This document shows positions 35,982-43,930 of a DNA stretch of 45,827 nucleotides, one piece after another (the first letter of the stretch is position 1; every line of letters starts with the position of its first letter). The notes under the pieces are model-generated. The model was given only the letters and a program-made list of their open reading frames with translations. It was not told the origin of the DNA and did no database searches. This stretch comes from an uncultured bacterium (GTDB lineage Bacteria > Chloroflexota > Anaerolineae > J036 > Brachytrichaceae). The translations under genes and the position numbers were made by a program. The stretch lies in the NCBI GenBank assembly GCA_903921365.1, contig CAIXPS010000050.1:1-45827 (forward strand), given 5' to 3'.

Positions 35982-36646
35982 AGATGTAAAGCAGAGTCCG
36001 GCGATTCCGATTGGTCTAGCCCATGCCTGATGGCCAATATGGCGGCCTGCGTGCGATCGGTAACATCAAGTTTCGAGAAGATGGCGCTCACATGGTTCCG
36101 GATGGTGCCTTCAGACAAGCGCAGGTTTTCGGCAATTTCGGCATTGGATAGCCCACGGGCGATCTGACGCAGCACATCCACTTCGCGCCCGGTCAGCTTG
36201 TCGGTGATCAGCGATGAGGGCTGTGCGTGTTTGTTCGCCATCTGGTCGAGCAATTTGCCGGCGACCATCGGATCGACGTACGTTTTTCCCGTTACTGTCC
36301 CGCGAATCGCTTCGATCACCTTGGCGCGCGGGGTGTCTTTGAGCAGATAGCCAGACGCTCCCGCTCGAATCGCGTCAAACACCCACTCGTCATCGTCGAA
36401 GGTCGTAAGCACCAGCACCCGGATAGCTGGATGGCGCGCCCGAATGCGCCGGGTGGCCTCGACGCCGTTCATCCCCGGCATTTTCAAGTCCATGAGGACC
36501 AGATCGGGCCGTGTCTGCGCCGCCATGTCGACGGCCTGTGCGCCATCCTGCGCCAGCCCAACCACGTCGATATCGCGTTCCAGCTTCAAGAGCAACTCCA
36601 ACCCATCGCGCACGATGGCCTGATCGTCGCAGATCAACACTCTCAT
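35978..36646 (-). CDS. NarL/FixJ-type response regulator
   Basis: 222 residues: a receiver domain with the acidic pair Asp7/Asp8, phosphoacceptor Asp53 (LVLMDLKMPG), Thr in VLTTFDDDEW and Lys in SGYLLKDTP; then a LuxR-type helix-turn-helix at about 150-205 (LTGREVDVLRQIARGLSNAEIAENLRLSEGTIRNHVSAIFSKL). All key residues are present, so phosphorylation by the neighbouring kinase is expected. Its ATG overlaps the kinase stop by four bases. The gene lies just upstream of the eCIS operon on the same strand, so read-through and a role in eCIS control are possible. A palindrome near the kinase promoter is a candidate target. Confidence 0.96.
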   Translation of the reverse strand: MRVLICDDQAIVRDGLELLLKLERDIDVVGLAQDGAQAVDMAAQTRPDLVLMDLKMPGMNGVEATRRIRARHPAIRVLVLTTFDDDEWVFDAIRAGASGYLLKDTPRAKVIEAIRGTVTGKTYVDPMVAGKLLDQMANKHAQPSSLITDKLTGREVDVLRQIARGLSNAEIAENLRLSEGTIRNHVSAIFSKLDVTDRTQAAILAIRHGLDQSESPDSALHL

Positions 36647-37887
36647 TGGTCGCTCCCCTGGATCGTAAATCGGATCGTCGTTCCCGATCCCGTTTTGCTG
36701 TGAATCGTCAATGCGCCGCCAGCGAGTTGTGCGCGCTCCTGCATCCCTTTCAAGCCATAGTGTCCGGACGGCAAAGGGGTTGCGGGATTGAAACCGATCC
36801 CGTCATCCTGAATCAACAAGTCAATGCTGTCGCTGATCGTCAATTGCACCTTCAGATGCTGCGCGTTGGCGTGATGAACAACGTTCTCCACTGCTTCCTG
36901 CGTGATCCGGTAGAGGGATTGTTTGACGTCCGGCGAAACGTTGGCATCCTCGTCGGGCAGTGAAACATCCAGTTGCAACTTGCCCCGATCCGCGGCCGTG
37001 TCGATCAATTGGCGCAGCGCGATCACCAGCCCGAGATCATCCAGCGGGGTGGCGCGCAACGCTTTAAGCGCGCGGCGGGTTTCCTGCAGGCCAGCCCGCG
37101 TGGTCACAAGCGCTTGATCAAGCAGTCGCCTGACCGTTTCAGAGTCAACATCCAGGTATGCCCTGGTCGTTTCCAGCTGCACGGCCAACCCGCTCAGTGT
37201 GTGAACCACCGTGTCGTGCAACTCGCGTGACATACGGTTGCGTTCACGGCTGACGGTCAGACTCTCCAGTGTGCTGGCATAGTGCGCCAATTGATTGTTG
37301 GCGCTCTTCAGGGAGTCCTGCTGTGCCCGCAGTCGAGTAATCAAGTGGTTGATGTAAATGCCTGCAACCAGAAAACACATTGTGCGGATCAGGATGATGA
37401 AGTAGAAATCCGACGGACGGATGGTTTCAAAGTAGCCGGAGCCAAAGACTGCCGCGAACTCCACCACGTTCGTGCCGAGGCTGTACAACACCATGATTGT
37501 CAAGTTGTAGCGCCACGCCACCAGCACCAGTCCAATGAACAGCACAGGCAGTTGCCTCAACACCATGCCCTCGACGTTGGACAATGGGGCGGGCGGCAGT
37601 CGCAAGCCAAACAACGGGTTGAGCAGGATAGGCGCGGCTGTGATCAGCGCGATCATCAGCGGCGCCACTATGCCAGGCCACTTCTCCAGCCATCCCAAGC
37701 GCGACAGCGCCAGAAAGAGCAGCGCCGGCAGCGCGTTAATGAGGTGATACGACACGACCTGCTGGAGCGGCCCATTGGCATAGATGAGCCAGTCGATGAC
37801 CGCCAGACAGACCAGGTAGACCAGCCACATCCAGGCGGCGGTCTGAAAAGCGCGCCTGCTGTCCGATACGTCGCCACGCACACCCAT
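36643..37887 (-). CDS. membrane sensor histidine kinase (HisKA_3 type)
   Basis: 414 residues. About six membrane segments lie in the first 180 residues (for example WLVYLVCLAVIDWLIYA, LPALLFLALS, IVAPLMIALITAAPILL, LFIGLVLVAW) with no extracytoplasmic sensor domain of note, then a linker coiled coil (about 185-210). The H box RELHDTVVHTLSGL holds His224, and the HATPase part has ITQEAVENVVHHANA, DDGIGFNP and HYGLKGMQERAQLAGG. The sensed signal is unknown, probably within the membrane. The -10 of its promoter lies 8 bases before the ATG, so the transcript is nearly leaderless. Its N-terminus is copied as a dead fragment at 43580-43722. Confidence 0.96.
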   Translation of the reverse strand: MGVRGDVSDSRRAFQTAAWMWLVYLVCLAVIDWLIYANGPLQQVVSYHLINALPALLFLALSRLGWLEKWPGIVAPLMIALITAAPILLNPLFGLRLPPAPLSNVEGMVLRQLPVLFIGLVLVAWRYNLTIMVLYSLGTNVVEFAAVFGSGYFETIRPSDFYFIILIRTMCFLVAGIYINHLITRLRAQQDSLKSANNQLAHYASTLESLTVSRERNRMSRELHDTVVHTLSGLAVQLETTRAYLDVDSETVRRLLDQALVTTRAGLQETRRALKALRATPLDDLGLVIALRQLIDTAADRGKLQLDVSLPDEDANVSPDVKQSLYRITQEAVENVVHHANAQHLKVQLTISDSIDLLIQDDGIGFNPATPLPSGHYGLKGMQERAQLAGGALTIHSKTGSGTTIRFTIQGSDQ

Positions 37888-37894
37888 GTGCTAA

Positions 37895-37924
37895 ACCATA
37901 TCACGAAGCGCGGGACTGGGTCAA
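37895..37924 (-). promoter_or_regulatory. promoter of the kinase/regulator genes
   Basis: Minus strand TTGACC (37924-37919), 18 bases, TATGGT (37900-37895). The start codon at 37887 would lie at or next to the transcription start, giving a leaderless or nearly leaderless mRNA. The same sequence recurs at 43729-43758 in the duplicated segment. Confidence 0.6.
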
Positions 37925-37950
37925 TGTCTGCTGTCATGATCGCAATTGCG

Positions 37951-37974
37951 CATCCATGACACGCGTCATGGGTG
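37951..37974. promoter_or_regulatory. palindromic operator candidate, copy 1
   Basis: Half-site CATCCATGACAC followed by its near-complement, with two mismatches over 24 bases. It lies about 75 bases upstream of the kinase start and between the divergent kinase and lipoprotein genes. Such palindromes suit NarL-type regulators, so binding by the neighbouring regulator is inferred. The perfect version is at 43785-43808. The remainder of the 37888-38081 region has a 9-bp inverted repeat (37996-38004 with 38032-38040). Confidence 0.55.
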
Positions 37975-38081
37975 TGCTGGAGAACGCGCATATTGCGGAC
38001 GCAACTTGCGTGATCGGAAGCACTCACGCTTTTGCGTCCGAATATGTAAAGTAAACGCTGGACGCAAAGGGAATAACCGGT

Positions 38082-39470
38082 ATGAAAGAGTCTGCCATGA
38101 AGTTCAGAATAAAACGCTTTGTCAGTATGAATGAGACACTTATGAAACCACATTCCATAACAACGCTGTTGCAGCACTATCTGTCAGTGAGGCTGCGTGT
38201 CGTTATTGAAAGCCTTGTCGTGATCGGTCTTGCGCAAGGGCTGGCAGGCTGCACCGTGGGCACACCGCAACCTGCCGCACCAGCTATCACCGTTCCCACA
38301 GCGACCAAAGCAGCCTACACACCCGCGTTATGCCTTAACAACACGCAGAATGATCCGGTCTGCAAGGATTGCTGCGATGCGCTCGACACCGACGCCAGCG
38401 GGCGCAAAACCTGCCGAGACGCGTGCGCCGTGCATGACTTCTCAATCAACGCCTCGTTCATCACCGTCACGGTCGTGTCGACGCAGGGGCCAAAAGGCGA
38501 CTATTCCGCGTGCACGCAGACGGGCGCCCAGAGTGAATGCAAGGTATGCTGCGATTCGCCGGGAGCAATCCTGAACGGCGACCGGCGCTTCTGCCGCGAT
38601 GCATGCAATCTGATGACCGATGATCACACGGCAGGAAAGCAACCGCCCAGCCAGCCAGCATCCGGACAGAAGCCACCCGCGTCGAAATCCACTCCATCCG
38701 TTGCAGCCCTGCAACCAGTCACCGGCACTTACCAGTTCACCGAAGGACCGGTCGCAGATACTCAAGGGAACGTTTACTTCTCCGACATCACCGCCGGGCG
38801 TATCTACAAGTGGTCGACGAATGGCGAGGTCAGGCTGTTCGTGGAGGGGCTGAGCATCCCCAATGGGCTTGCCTTTGCTTCGGATGGCGTGTTGATCGCG
38901 TGTGAAGGCGGCAACGGGCGCTTGATCTCGATCGACGCGCAGGGCAAGGTGACGCCGCTGATCGAGCGCTACAACGGCACGCGCTTCAACGAGCCCAATG
39001 ATCTGTGGATCGACCCGCAAGGCGGCATCTACTTTACTGACCCGGTCTACCAGTTGACCCGGGCGCAGGATGGCGAGGACGTGTACTACCTCACGCCCGA
39101 CCGCAGTCAGGTTACCCGCGTCATCACCGACATGGTGCGCCCGAACGGGATCGTCGGCGCCCCTGACGGCAAAACGCTGTACGTCGCCGATCACGGGGCT
39201 GGCAAAACCTATGCGTATGCGATCCAGGATGCCGGCGTGCTGACCGGGAAGCGCCTGTTCGCAGCCAGCGGCTCCGACGGAATGACACTCGACAAGGCCG
39301 GCAATATATATCTGACGACCGACGCCGGCGTGCAGGTGTATGACCCGGCCGGGAAGCCGGTCCAAACGATCAAGATTCCCGAACCGCCCACCAATGTCGA
39401 GTTTGGCGGCGCCGATGGCAATACCTTGTTTATCACTGCGCGGAGCAGGGTCTATACCCTGGCGCAGTAA
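38082..39470 (+). CDS. lipoprotein: Cys-rich domain fused to SMP-30-like propeller
   Basis: 462 residues from the ATG at 38082, chosen because an AAGGGA site lies 9 bases upstream; an ATG at 38097 is possible. A hydrophobic stretch ending GLAQGLAGC looks like a lipobox, so the protein should be lipid-anchored outside the cytoplasmic membrane. The next 120 residues hold two repeats of an unnamed Cys pattern (CKDCCDALD...CRDACAVHD and CKVCCDSPG...CRDACNLMT). After a Pro/Lys linker, residues about 210-460 form an SMP-30/gluconolactonase-like beta propeller (FTEGPVADTQGNVYFSD, IPNGLAFASDGVLIACEGGNGR, FNEPNDLWIDPQGGIYFTD, RPNGIVGAPDGKTLYVADH). The metal-site Glu and Asn/Asp of this family appear present. 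Substrate unknown. The Cys-rich part is nearly repeated in the gene at 45322. Confidence 0.85.
   Translation: MKESAMKFRIKRFVSMNETLMKPHSITTLLQHYLSVRLRVVIESLVVIGLAQGLAGCTVGTPQPAAPAITVPTATKAAYTPALCLNNTQNDPVCKDCCDALDTDASGRKTCRDACAVHDFSINASFITVTVVSTQGPKGDYSACTQTGAQSECKVCCDSPGAILNGDRRFCRDACNLMTDDHTAGKQPPSQPASGQKPPASKSTPSVAALQPVTGTYQFTEGPVADTQGNVYFSDITAGRIYKWSTNGEVRLFVEGLSIPNGLAFASDGVLIACEGGNGRLISIDAQGKVTPLIERYNGTRFNEPNDLWIDPQGGIYFTDPVYQLTRAQDGEDVYYLTPDRSQVTRVITDMVRPNGIVGAPDGKTLYVADHGAGKTYAYAIQDAGVLTGKRLFAASGSDGMTLDKAGNIYLTTDAGVQVYDPAGKPVQTIKIPEPPTNVEFGGADGNTLFITARSRVYTLAQ
38337..38638 (+). repeat. long direct repeat, copy 1 (Cys-rich domain)
   Basis: About 300 bases coding for the Cys-rich domain, matched by 45526-45827 with roughly nine of ten bases identical. 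The copies are in the same orientation 7.2 kb apart, so recombination could delete or duplicate everything between them. Confidence 0.88.
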
Positions 39471-39496
39471 GTTTATTGTGAATAACACGTCAAGAG

Positions 39497-39513
39497 GCCG
39501 GCGGGACGCCGGC
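39497..39513. repeat. short GC-rich hairpin (REP-like)
   Basis: GCCGGCG, loop GGA, CGCCGGC in the 57-base gap between two envelope-protein genes, just before an AGGAG ribosome site. No T run follows, so it is not a clear terminator. It has the look of a dispersed palindromic element, but only one copy is in the window. Confidence 0.5.
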
Positions 39514-39527
39514 GCTCCAGGAGAACT

Positions 39528-41102
39528 ATGAAAACTAAAGTTGTCACCATGTTATTGACCGCAACAATATTTGTATCCGCATGTTCCAGCAGTAGCACTA
39601 TGGCAAAGCCTTCTGGCGGTAACCAGGTCGCAAAGGCAACGCAGGCCATGCCGACAGCGTTGTCCCCGCAGCAATTGGTCGCCAAGGTTACACCGGTGAG
39701 TAATGTCACAAAGCAGAACCCACCTGCCAGTCCACCGGTCACGACAACGGTGCGCACACCGCCACAGGCAGAGATCACCGCCTGTGCTGGCAAGACTGAG
39801 CAGATCGCCTGCACGTTCACGTCGCAGAAAGGCGCCGAAACCGGTGTCTGCGAAACAGTGCAGAACCAGCTCGCCTGTTCGCCGAAACAGGATCCCGGCG
39901 GTGCTGAAGGCACGCGCCAGCCTCCGCCTGACGGCACACAGCCCGGCGCCGCGTACAACATCGAGCAGGCCATCTCGGACAAGGCGCAGGGCATGACGAT
40001 TGCCTACGACGCGCTGGCCTTCCTGACCGGCGACCTTGGCTCGGATTCGTTCTTCCCGCCCGGCAAGGTAGCTGACTTCTGGGGCTTTCAGTATCTGCGC
40101 GATAACGACCCCAGCCAGATGGGGCATGCGGGTGACTTTTTGACGAGTGCCGCGATGAATATGCTTAACGTCCTGACCTCTGCGCAACGCGCCAAGCTGG
40201 TGGCGCTGGCGCAGAGCCAGGTGAAATCGATCAATGAGTATGGCGCGATGCGTTTTGTGTTGATGGATGCCTTTCGCCGGCTGGTGACGGGTGATTTACC
40301 CGCCGGCGCCACGGGGTTGAGCGAAGAAGCGGTCAAAGCCTACTCGGCCAAACTGTACCGGCTGGATGGCGAGATCAGTTTTGCGCGCGCGCAGTTGATG
40401 GGCGGCCTGATCACCGAGATGGACGCGTCGCAGAAGGCCTATCTCGATGGCATGGTCGGCAATGGGATGCTGACGTGGCCCAAAGTAGAGGAACCTGCCG
40501 ATAGTCGCGGGCTCGATCGTGATGTAAAAGTAGCAGTGATGACCTATGCCGCTGATATGTACAGCTGGTATGCCGGTTCGGTCGAAGCCGACGTGTATTT
40601 CTGCCCTGAGCGCCACGGCACGTACTTCGGCTCGTTTTATCTCAAGGACATCCCAGCGATGAGCAATCCGGGTTATGCCATCCCGACTGATCTCACTGGC
40701 AATATGGGTGAGGCCATGCTGGCCGCGCTGAGCCCCGACCAGGTGGCGAAAATCGCGGGACTCGTGGATACCCAGAAGCCCTATCTGCAGCAGATCGTAA
40801 CGACGCGCCAGCAGGTATCGACTGAGTTGCGCAAGTTCAAGGCCAGCGCGGGGAGCAGCGCCGACAACGCCACGGTGCTTGGGTTGATGGACCAGTATGG
40901 CGCACTCGACGGGTCGATCATCTATCACCTGGCGGTCAGCTTCACTCAGGTGAACCAGTCGCTGTCAGCCGCACAGAAAGCACAGCTCACGGCGCTCCGC
41001 GAGAAAATGCTTGGAAACCTGAGCCATCCGACCGGCGCTTACCTGTACTCGCAACCCATCGCGATGCCGCAGATCCCGAACACCGACTTCCTGTTCAAAT
41101 AA
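39528..41102 (+). CDS. lipoprotein of an unnamed family with LTxxQ-like motifs
   Basis: 524 residues. MKTKVVTMLLTATIFVSACSS is a lipoprotein signal peptide with Cys at residue 19. A Thr/Pro-rich linker with four Cys (ACAGK, IACTF, GVCET, LACSP) leads to a helical domain of about 360 residues shared with the next gene (YDALAFLTGDLGSDSFFPPGKVADFWGFQYLRDNDPSQMGH..., DADMYSWYAGSVE-like and VYFCPERHGTYFGSFYLKD). Within it, LTSAQRAKL, MDASQKAYL, LSPDQVAKI and LSAAQKAQL recur, similar to the LTxxQ motif of Spy/CpxP chaperones, so the domain may be a helical bundle array. I do not know the family. An AGGAG site precedes the start. The next gene, 43 bases on, is its paralogue. Confidence 0.82.
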   Translation: MKTKVVTMLLTATIFVSACSSSSTMAKPSGGNQVAKATQAMPTALSPQQLVAKVTPVSNVTKQNPPASPPVTTTVRTPPQAEITACAGKTEQIACTFTSQKGAETGVCETVQNQLACSPKQDPGGAEGTRQPPPDGTQPGAAYNIEQAISDKAQGMTIAYDALAFLTGDLGSDSFFPPGKVADFWGFQYLRDNDPSQMGHAGDFLTSAAMNMLNVLTSAQRAKLVALAQSQVKSINEYGAMRFVLMDAFRRLVTGDLPAGATGLSEEAVKAYSAKLYRLDGEISFARAQLMGGLITEMDASQKAYLDGMVGNGMLTWPKVEEPADSRGLDRDVKVAVMTYAADMYSWYAGSVEADVYFCPERHGTYFGSFYLKDIPAMSNPGYAIPTDLTGNMGEAMLAALSPDQVAKIAGLVDTQKPYLQQIVTTRQQVSTELRKFKASAGSSADNATVLGLMDQYGALDGSIIYHLAVSFTQVNQSLSAAQKAQLTALREKMLGNLSHPTGAYLYSQPIAMPQIPNTDFLFK

Positions 41103-41145
41103 ACCGGCCTAGCCCGTATTCAGCCCTGAAACGATAAGGCTTAAC

Positions 41146-43416
41146 ATGAAAAACACATCCATCTTTCTGAAAGTGATCTCCATCATCCTGGCGCTGACGA
41201 TGTCCTCTGCGTACGCCGCCGTGCAGGCCAAGGCAGCCCGCGGCGGAGCGTTCTCGGATATGCCGCTGCGCTCAACTGGTGCACCGCTTTCACAGCAGCC
41301 AGATGATCCACTGCCGCCACCGCCACCAACTCCTCCCGCGGGCATGACCATCACACAAACCTTATCCGATGGTGCGCAGCAGAACACCATTGCCTTCGAC
41401 GGCCTGGCGTTCCTGACCGGCTCGCTGGGTGCCGACTCGTTCTTCCCGCCCGGCAAGGTGGCCGATTTCTGGGGCTTTCAGTACCTGCGCGACAACGATC
41501 CCAGCCAGATGGGGCACAACCCGTTGTTTCTCACTAGCGCCGCCTTCAACATGTGGAATGTGCTGACGACGGACCAGCGCGCGCAACTCCTGACGCTGTC
41601 CAACCACCAGGTCAGCGCGATCAACGACTATGCGTACGGGCGCTTCGTGCTGATGAAGGCTTTCCGCCGCTTGCTGATGGGAGATGTGCCGGCGGGCAGC
41701 CCGGGACTGGACGAGAGCGCGGTCAAGGCGTATTCGGCCCAGTTATATGAGTTGGACGGCGAGTTGAGCTACGAACGGGCGCAGGTCTACGGGCCCATCC
41801 TGGCCTCGCTTACGCCCAGCCAAACCGCCTTTCTGCACGACAACATGGTTGGCAAAGGCATGCTCGACTGGCCAGCCGTTTCAGACCCGCCTGACATGCA
41901 GGGTCTGGACCGTGATGTCAAGGAAGCCCTGATGACCTATGCGGGCGACATGTATGCCTGGTACGCGGGCTCGATCGACGCCGACGTGTACTTCTGCCCG
42001 GAACGGCAGGGCACTTACTTCGGCTCTTTCTACCTGAAGGACACACCAGTCATGTCCACTGGCGGCAGCATTGACACCAACCTGACCGCCAACGCCGGCA
42101 TCACCTTCCTGCTGACGCTCAGCCCCACCCAGGCCGCGCTGGTGACGGGAGTGGTGACTACCGAGATGCCGTCCCTGTACCAGATCGTCGACGCACGCCA
42201 CGATATCGCCACCCAGTTGCGCGGCTTCATCGCCGGCGACGCCGTCAGCAGCACGCAAGTGCTGAGCGCTTCCCGGAGCTATGGCGAACTGGACGGCGAG
42301 ATCATCTACGATCTGGCGACGACCTTTGCCGCGGTCAGCGAGACACTGTCCAGCCAGCAGTTTGCAAGCCTGGAGGCGCTGCGCAAGCAGATTCTCGGTG
42401 ACTTCAACCTCATCCCAGAGCCAGGCGCGTACCTGTACTCCGATCCCACCGCCATGCCGGCGATCACCAATACCGATTTCATGTTCCTGCCGCCCTGGAA
42501 ATCCAATGTCTTCCTGCCTATGGTCATTTTGTCGAGCCGCAAAGAGATCGGGGTGTGGACGCTGCTCAAACTGCCCGACACCGGCCAGGTGACCGATTAC
42601 TCCCCCATTTATGGCGAGGATTCGGACTACACGATCAACCCGCCCACATATACCGACAACGGCAATGGTAGCGTGAGCGATCAGGTGACCGGCCTGGTGT
42701 GGCAGCAAACCGATGGCGGCGAGATGACGTATGCCAACGCACTGACATACTGCCAGAACTTGATCCTGGCCAGCTACACTGACTGGCGCCTGCCATCCAG
42801 CCAAGAACTGATGAGCATCGTCAACCATGATGCCAACCGCCCGGCGCTGAACGCGACCTATTTCCTGGCCACCGACGCCGAGTACTGGTGGACGGCTCAA
42901 GAAACGGTGGGCGACTCGTCCCGCGCCTGGGTGGTGAATGCCGGCGGTGGCATCGGCGCGCATCCCAAGAACGAGACGATCAGCGCGGGCGGCAGCAAGA
43001 GCTTCCATGCGCGCTGCGTGCGCAACGTGCCGGTCAGCCAGGCGATTGCGTTCGCCGCCAATGGCGATGGAACCGTGACCCATGCCAACACTGAGCTGGT
43101 GTGGCAGCAGGGTGAGGTGACGCCAACCCTGACCTGGGAAGCGGCACTGACTTACTGCGAGAGCCTCTCGTTGGGCAACCAGAATGACTGGCGCCTGCCC
43201 AACATCAAGGAGCTGCTCTCCATCAGCGACGAGACGCGCGTCAACCCGGCCATCGATACCGCCTACTTCCCCGGCGCTAAGTCCGCCCCCTACTGGACAT
43301 CGGCGACCCTGTTCGGGCGCAAAGGCTTCGCTTGGAATGTCGATTTCTCCAGCGGCCTTGCCAGCTACAACGACAAGACCGGCTCGCTGGCGGTGCGTTG
43401 TGTGCGCGGTGGCTAA
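41146..43416 (+). CDS. secreted protein: LTxxQ-like domain plus two DUF1566 domains
   Basis: 756 residues. The N-terminus has a signal peptide (MKNTSIFLKVISIILALTMSSAYAA) with no lipobox. Residues about 60-440 are the same unnamed helical domain as in the preceding gene, with near-identical stretches (FPPGKVADFWGFQYLRDNDP, FCPERQGTYFGSFYLKD). A spacer FLPMVILSSR follows, close to the YLPLV motif seen in many Chloroflexota surface proteins. Residues about 505-755 are two DUF1566 (Lcl C-terminal type) domains: VTGLVWQQTDGGEMTYANAL...DWRLPSSQELMSIV and TELVWQQ...DWRLPNIKELLSI, each ending ARCVRN or VRCVRGG. DUF1566 domains are adhesin-like lectin folds, so a cell-surface role is likely. An AAGG site precedes the start. 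Confidence 0.85.
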   Translation: MKNTSIFLKVISIILALTMSSAYAAVQAKAARGGAFSDMPLRSTGAPLSQQPDDPLPPPPPTPPAGMTITQTLSDGAQQNTIAFDGLAFLTGSLGADSFFPPGKVADFWGFQYLRDNDPSQMGHNPLFLTSAAFNMWNVLTTDQRAQLLTLSNHQVSAINDYAYGRFVLMKAFRRLLMGDVPAGSPGLDESAVKAYSAQLYELDGELSYERAQVYGPILASLTPSQTAFLHDNMVGKGMLDWPAVSDPPDMQGLDRDVKEALMTYAGDMYAWYAGSIDADVYFCPERQGTYFGSFYLKDTPVMSTGGSIDTNLTANAGITFLLTLSPTQAALVTGVVTTEMPSLYQIVDARHDIATQLRGFIAGDAVSSTQVLSASRSYGELDGEIIYDLATTFAAVSETLSSQQFASLEALRKQILGDFNLIPEPGAYLYSDPTAMPAITNTDFMFLPPWKSNVFLPMVILSSRKEIGVWTLLKLPDTGQVTDYSPIYGEDSDYTINPPTYTDNGNGSVSDQVTGLVWQQTDGGEMTYANALTYCQNLILASYTDWRLPSSQELMSIVNHDANRPALNATYFLATDAEYWWTAQETVGDSSRAWVVNAGGGIGAHPKNETISAGGSKSFHARCVRNVPVSQAIAFAANGDGTVTHANTELVWQQGEVTPTLTWEAALTYCESLSLGNQNDWRLPNIKELLSISDETRVNPAIDTAYFPGAKSAPYWTSATLFGRKGFAWNVDFSSGLASYNDKTGSLAVRCVRGG

Positions 43417-43507
43417 GTTTTAAGTAAGACTTTAGGAATTTTATGTCTGCAATAACAACAAAATACAGAATACAGGTGTAAAAACTCACACCCAGTTTCT
43501 TGGTTGT

Positions 43508-43551
43508 GGCGGCCAAACCAGGGACATGAAGGTGTCCCTGGTTTGGCCGCC
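43508..43551. terminator. perfect 19-bp hairpin downstream of the DUF1566 gene
   Basis: GGCGGCCAAACCAGGGACA, a 6-base loop, and its exact complement. It lies 92 bases after the stop at 43416 and borders the duplicated kinase fragment. No T run follows, so a terminator call is uncertain; it could also be the end of a lost mobile element or a small hairpin element that marks the duplication edge. Confidence 0.6.
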
Positions 43552-43579
43552 CTGGGTACGTGGGTCAAAGCTCACATCG

Positions 43580-43722
43580 CGGTAGGTGATCACCGGCTGG
43601 AGCGGCCCGGTGGCGTAGATTGATCCATCGATGATTGCAAGACAGGCGACATAAACCAGTCACATCCAGGTAGTTGTCTGAAATACGCGCATGCCGTCCG
43701 ACCCATTGTCGCGCCCCTGCAT
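43580..43722 (-). pseudogene. truncated copy of the histidine kinase N-terminus
   Basis: On the minus strand the ATG at 43722 opens a sequence that follows the kinase at 37887: MQGRDNGSDGMRVFQTTTWM, a TGA where the kinase has Trp21, then LVYVACLAIIDGSIYATGPLQPVITY. Similarity fades near 43580 and the remaining 370 residues are absent. With a stop at codon 21 and no rest, it is a dead duplicate. It shares the promoter and palindrome upstream with the intact gene. Confidence 0.88.
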
Positions 43723-43728
43723 GCGTAA

Positions 43729-43758
43729 ACCATATCACGAAGCGCGGGACTGGGTCAA
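43729..43758 (-). promoter_or_regulatory. copied kinase promoter in front of the pseudogene
   Basis: TTGACC (43758-43753), 18 bases and TATGGT (43734-43729), as at 37895-37924. It may still fire and produce a short RNA over the pseudogene fragment. Confidence 0.5.
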
Positions 43759-43784
43759 TGTCTGCTGTCATGATCGTAATTGCG

Positions 43785-43808
43785 CATCCATGACACGTGT
43801 CATGGATG
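43785..43808. promoter_or_regulatory. palindromic operator candidate, copy 2 (perfect)
   Basis: A perfect 24-bp palindrome with half-site CATCCATGACAC. It corresponds to the 37951-37974 palindrome, which has two mismatches, and lies between the pseudogene promoter and the DUF1566 gene, so it may place that gene under the same regulator. Confidence 0.6.
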
Positions 43809-43930
43809 TGCTGGCAAACGCGCATACCATCCCCGCCTGGCGCATGATTCGGGGCACTGGCGCAATTGCGACAGAATCCGTAAAGTGTACGCTGGACAAG
43901 CCGGCCATTGCCGGTATGTATAAGCCAGCC

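Noticed and set aside
38442-39488. 348-codon open frame antisense to the lipoprotein gene
   Set aside because: The sense strand encodes a clear SMP-30-like propeller; long antisense frames are usual in GC-rich genes.
41881-43083. 400-codon open frame antisense to the DUF1566 gene
   Set aside because: It lies entirely opposite recognised domains and its product has no domain pattern.
43691-43930. N-terminal extension of the DUF1566 protein in the long frame
   Set aside because: It translates the copied promoter, palindrome and kinase leader. A signal peptide starts at 43931.
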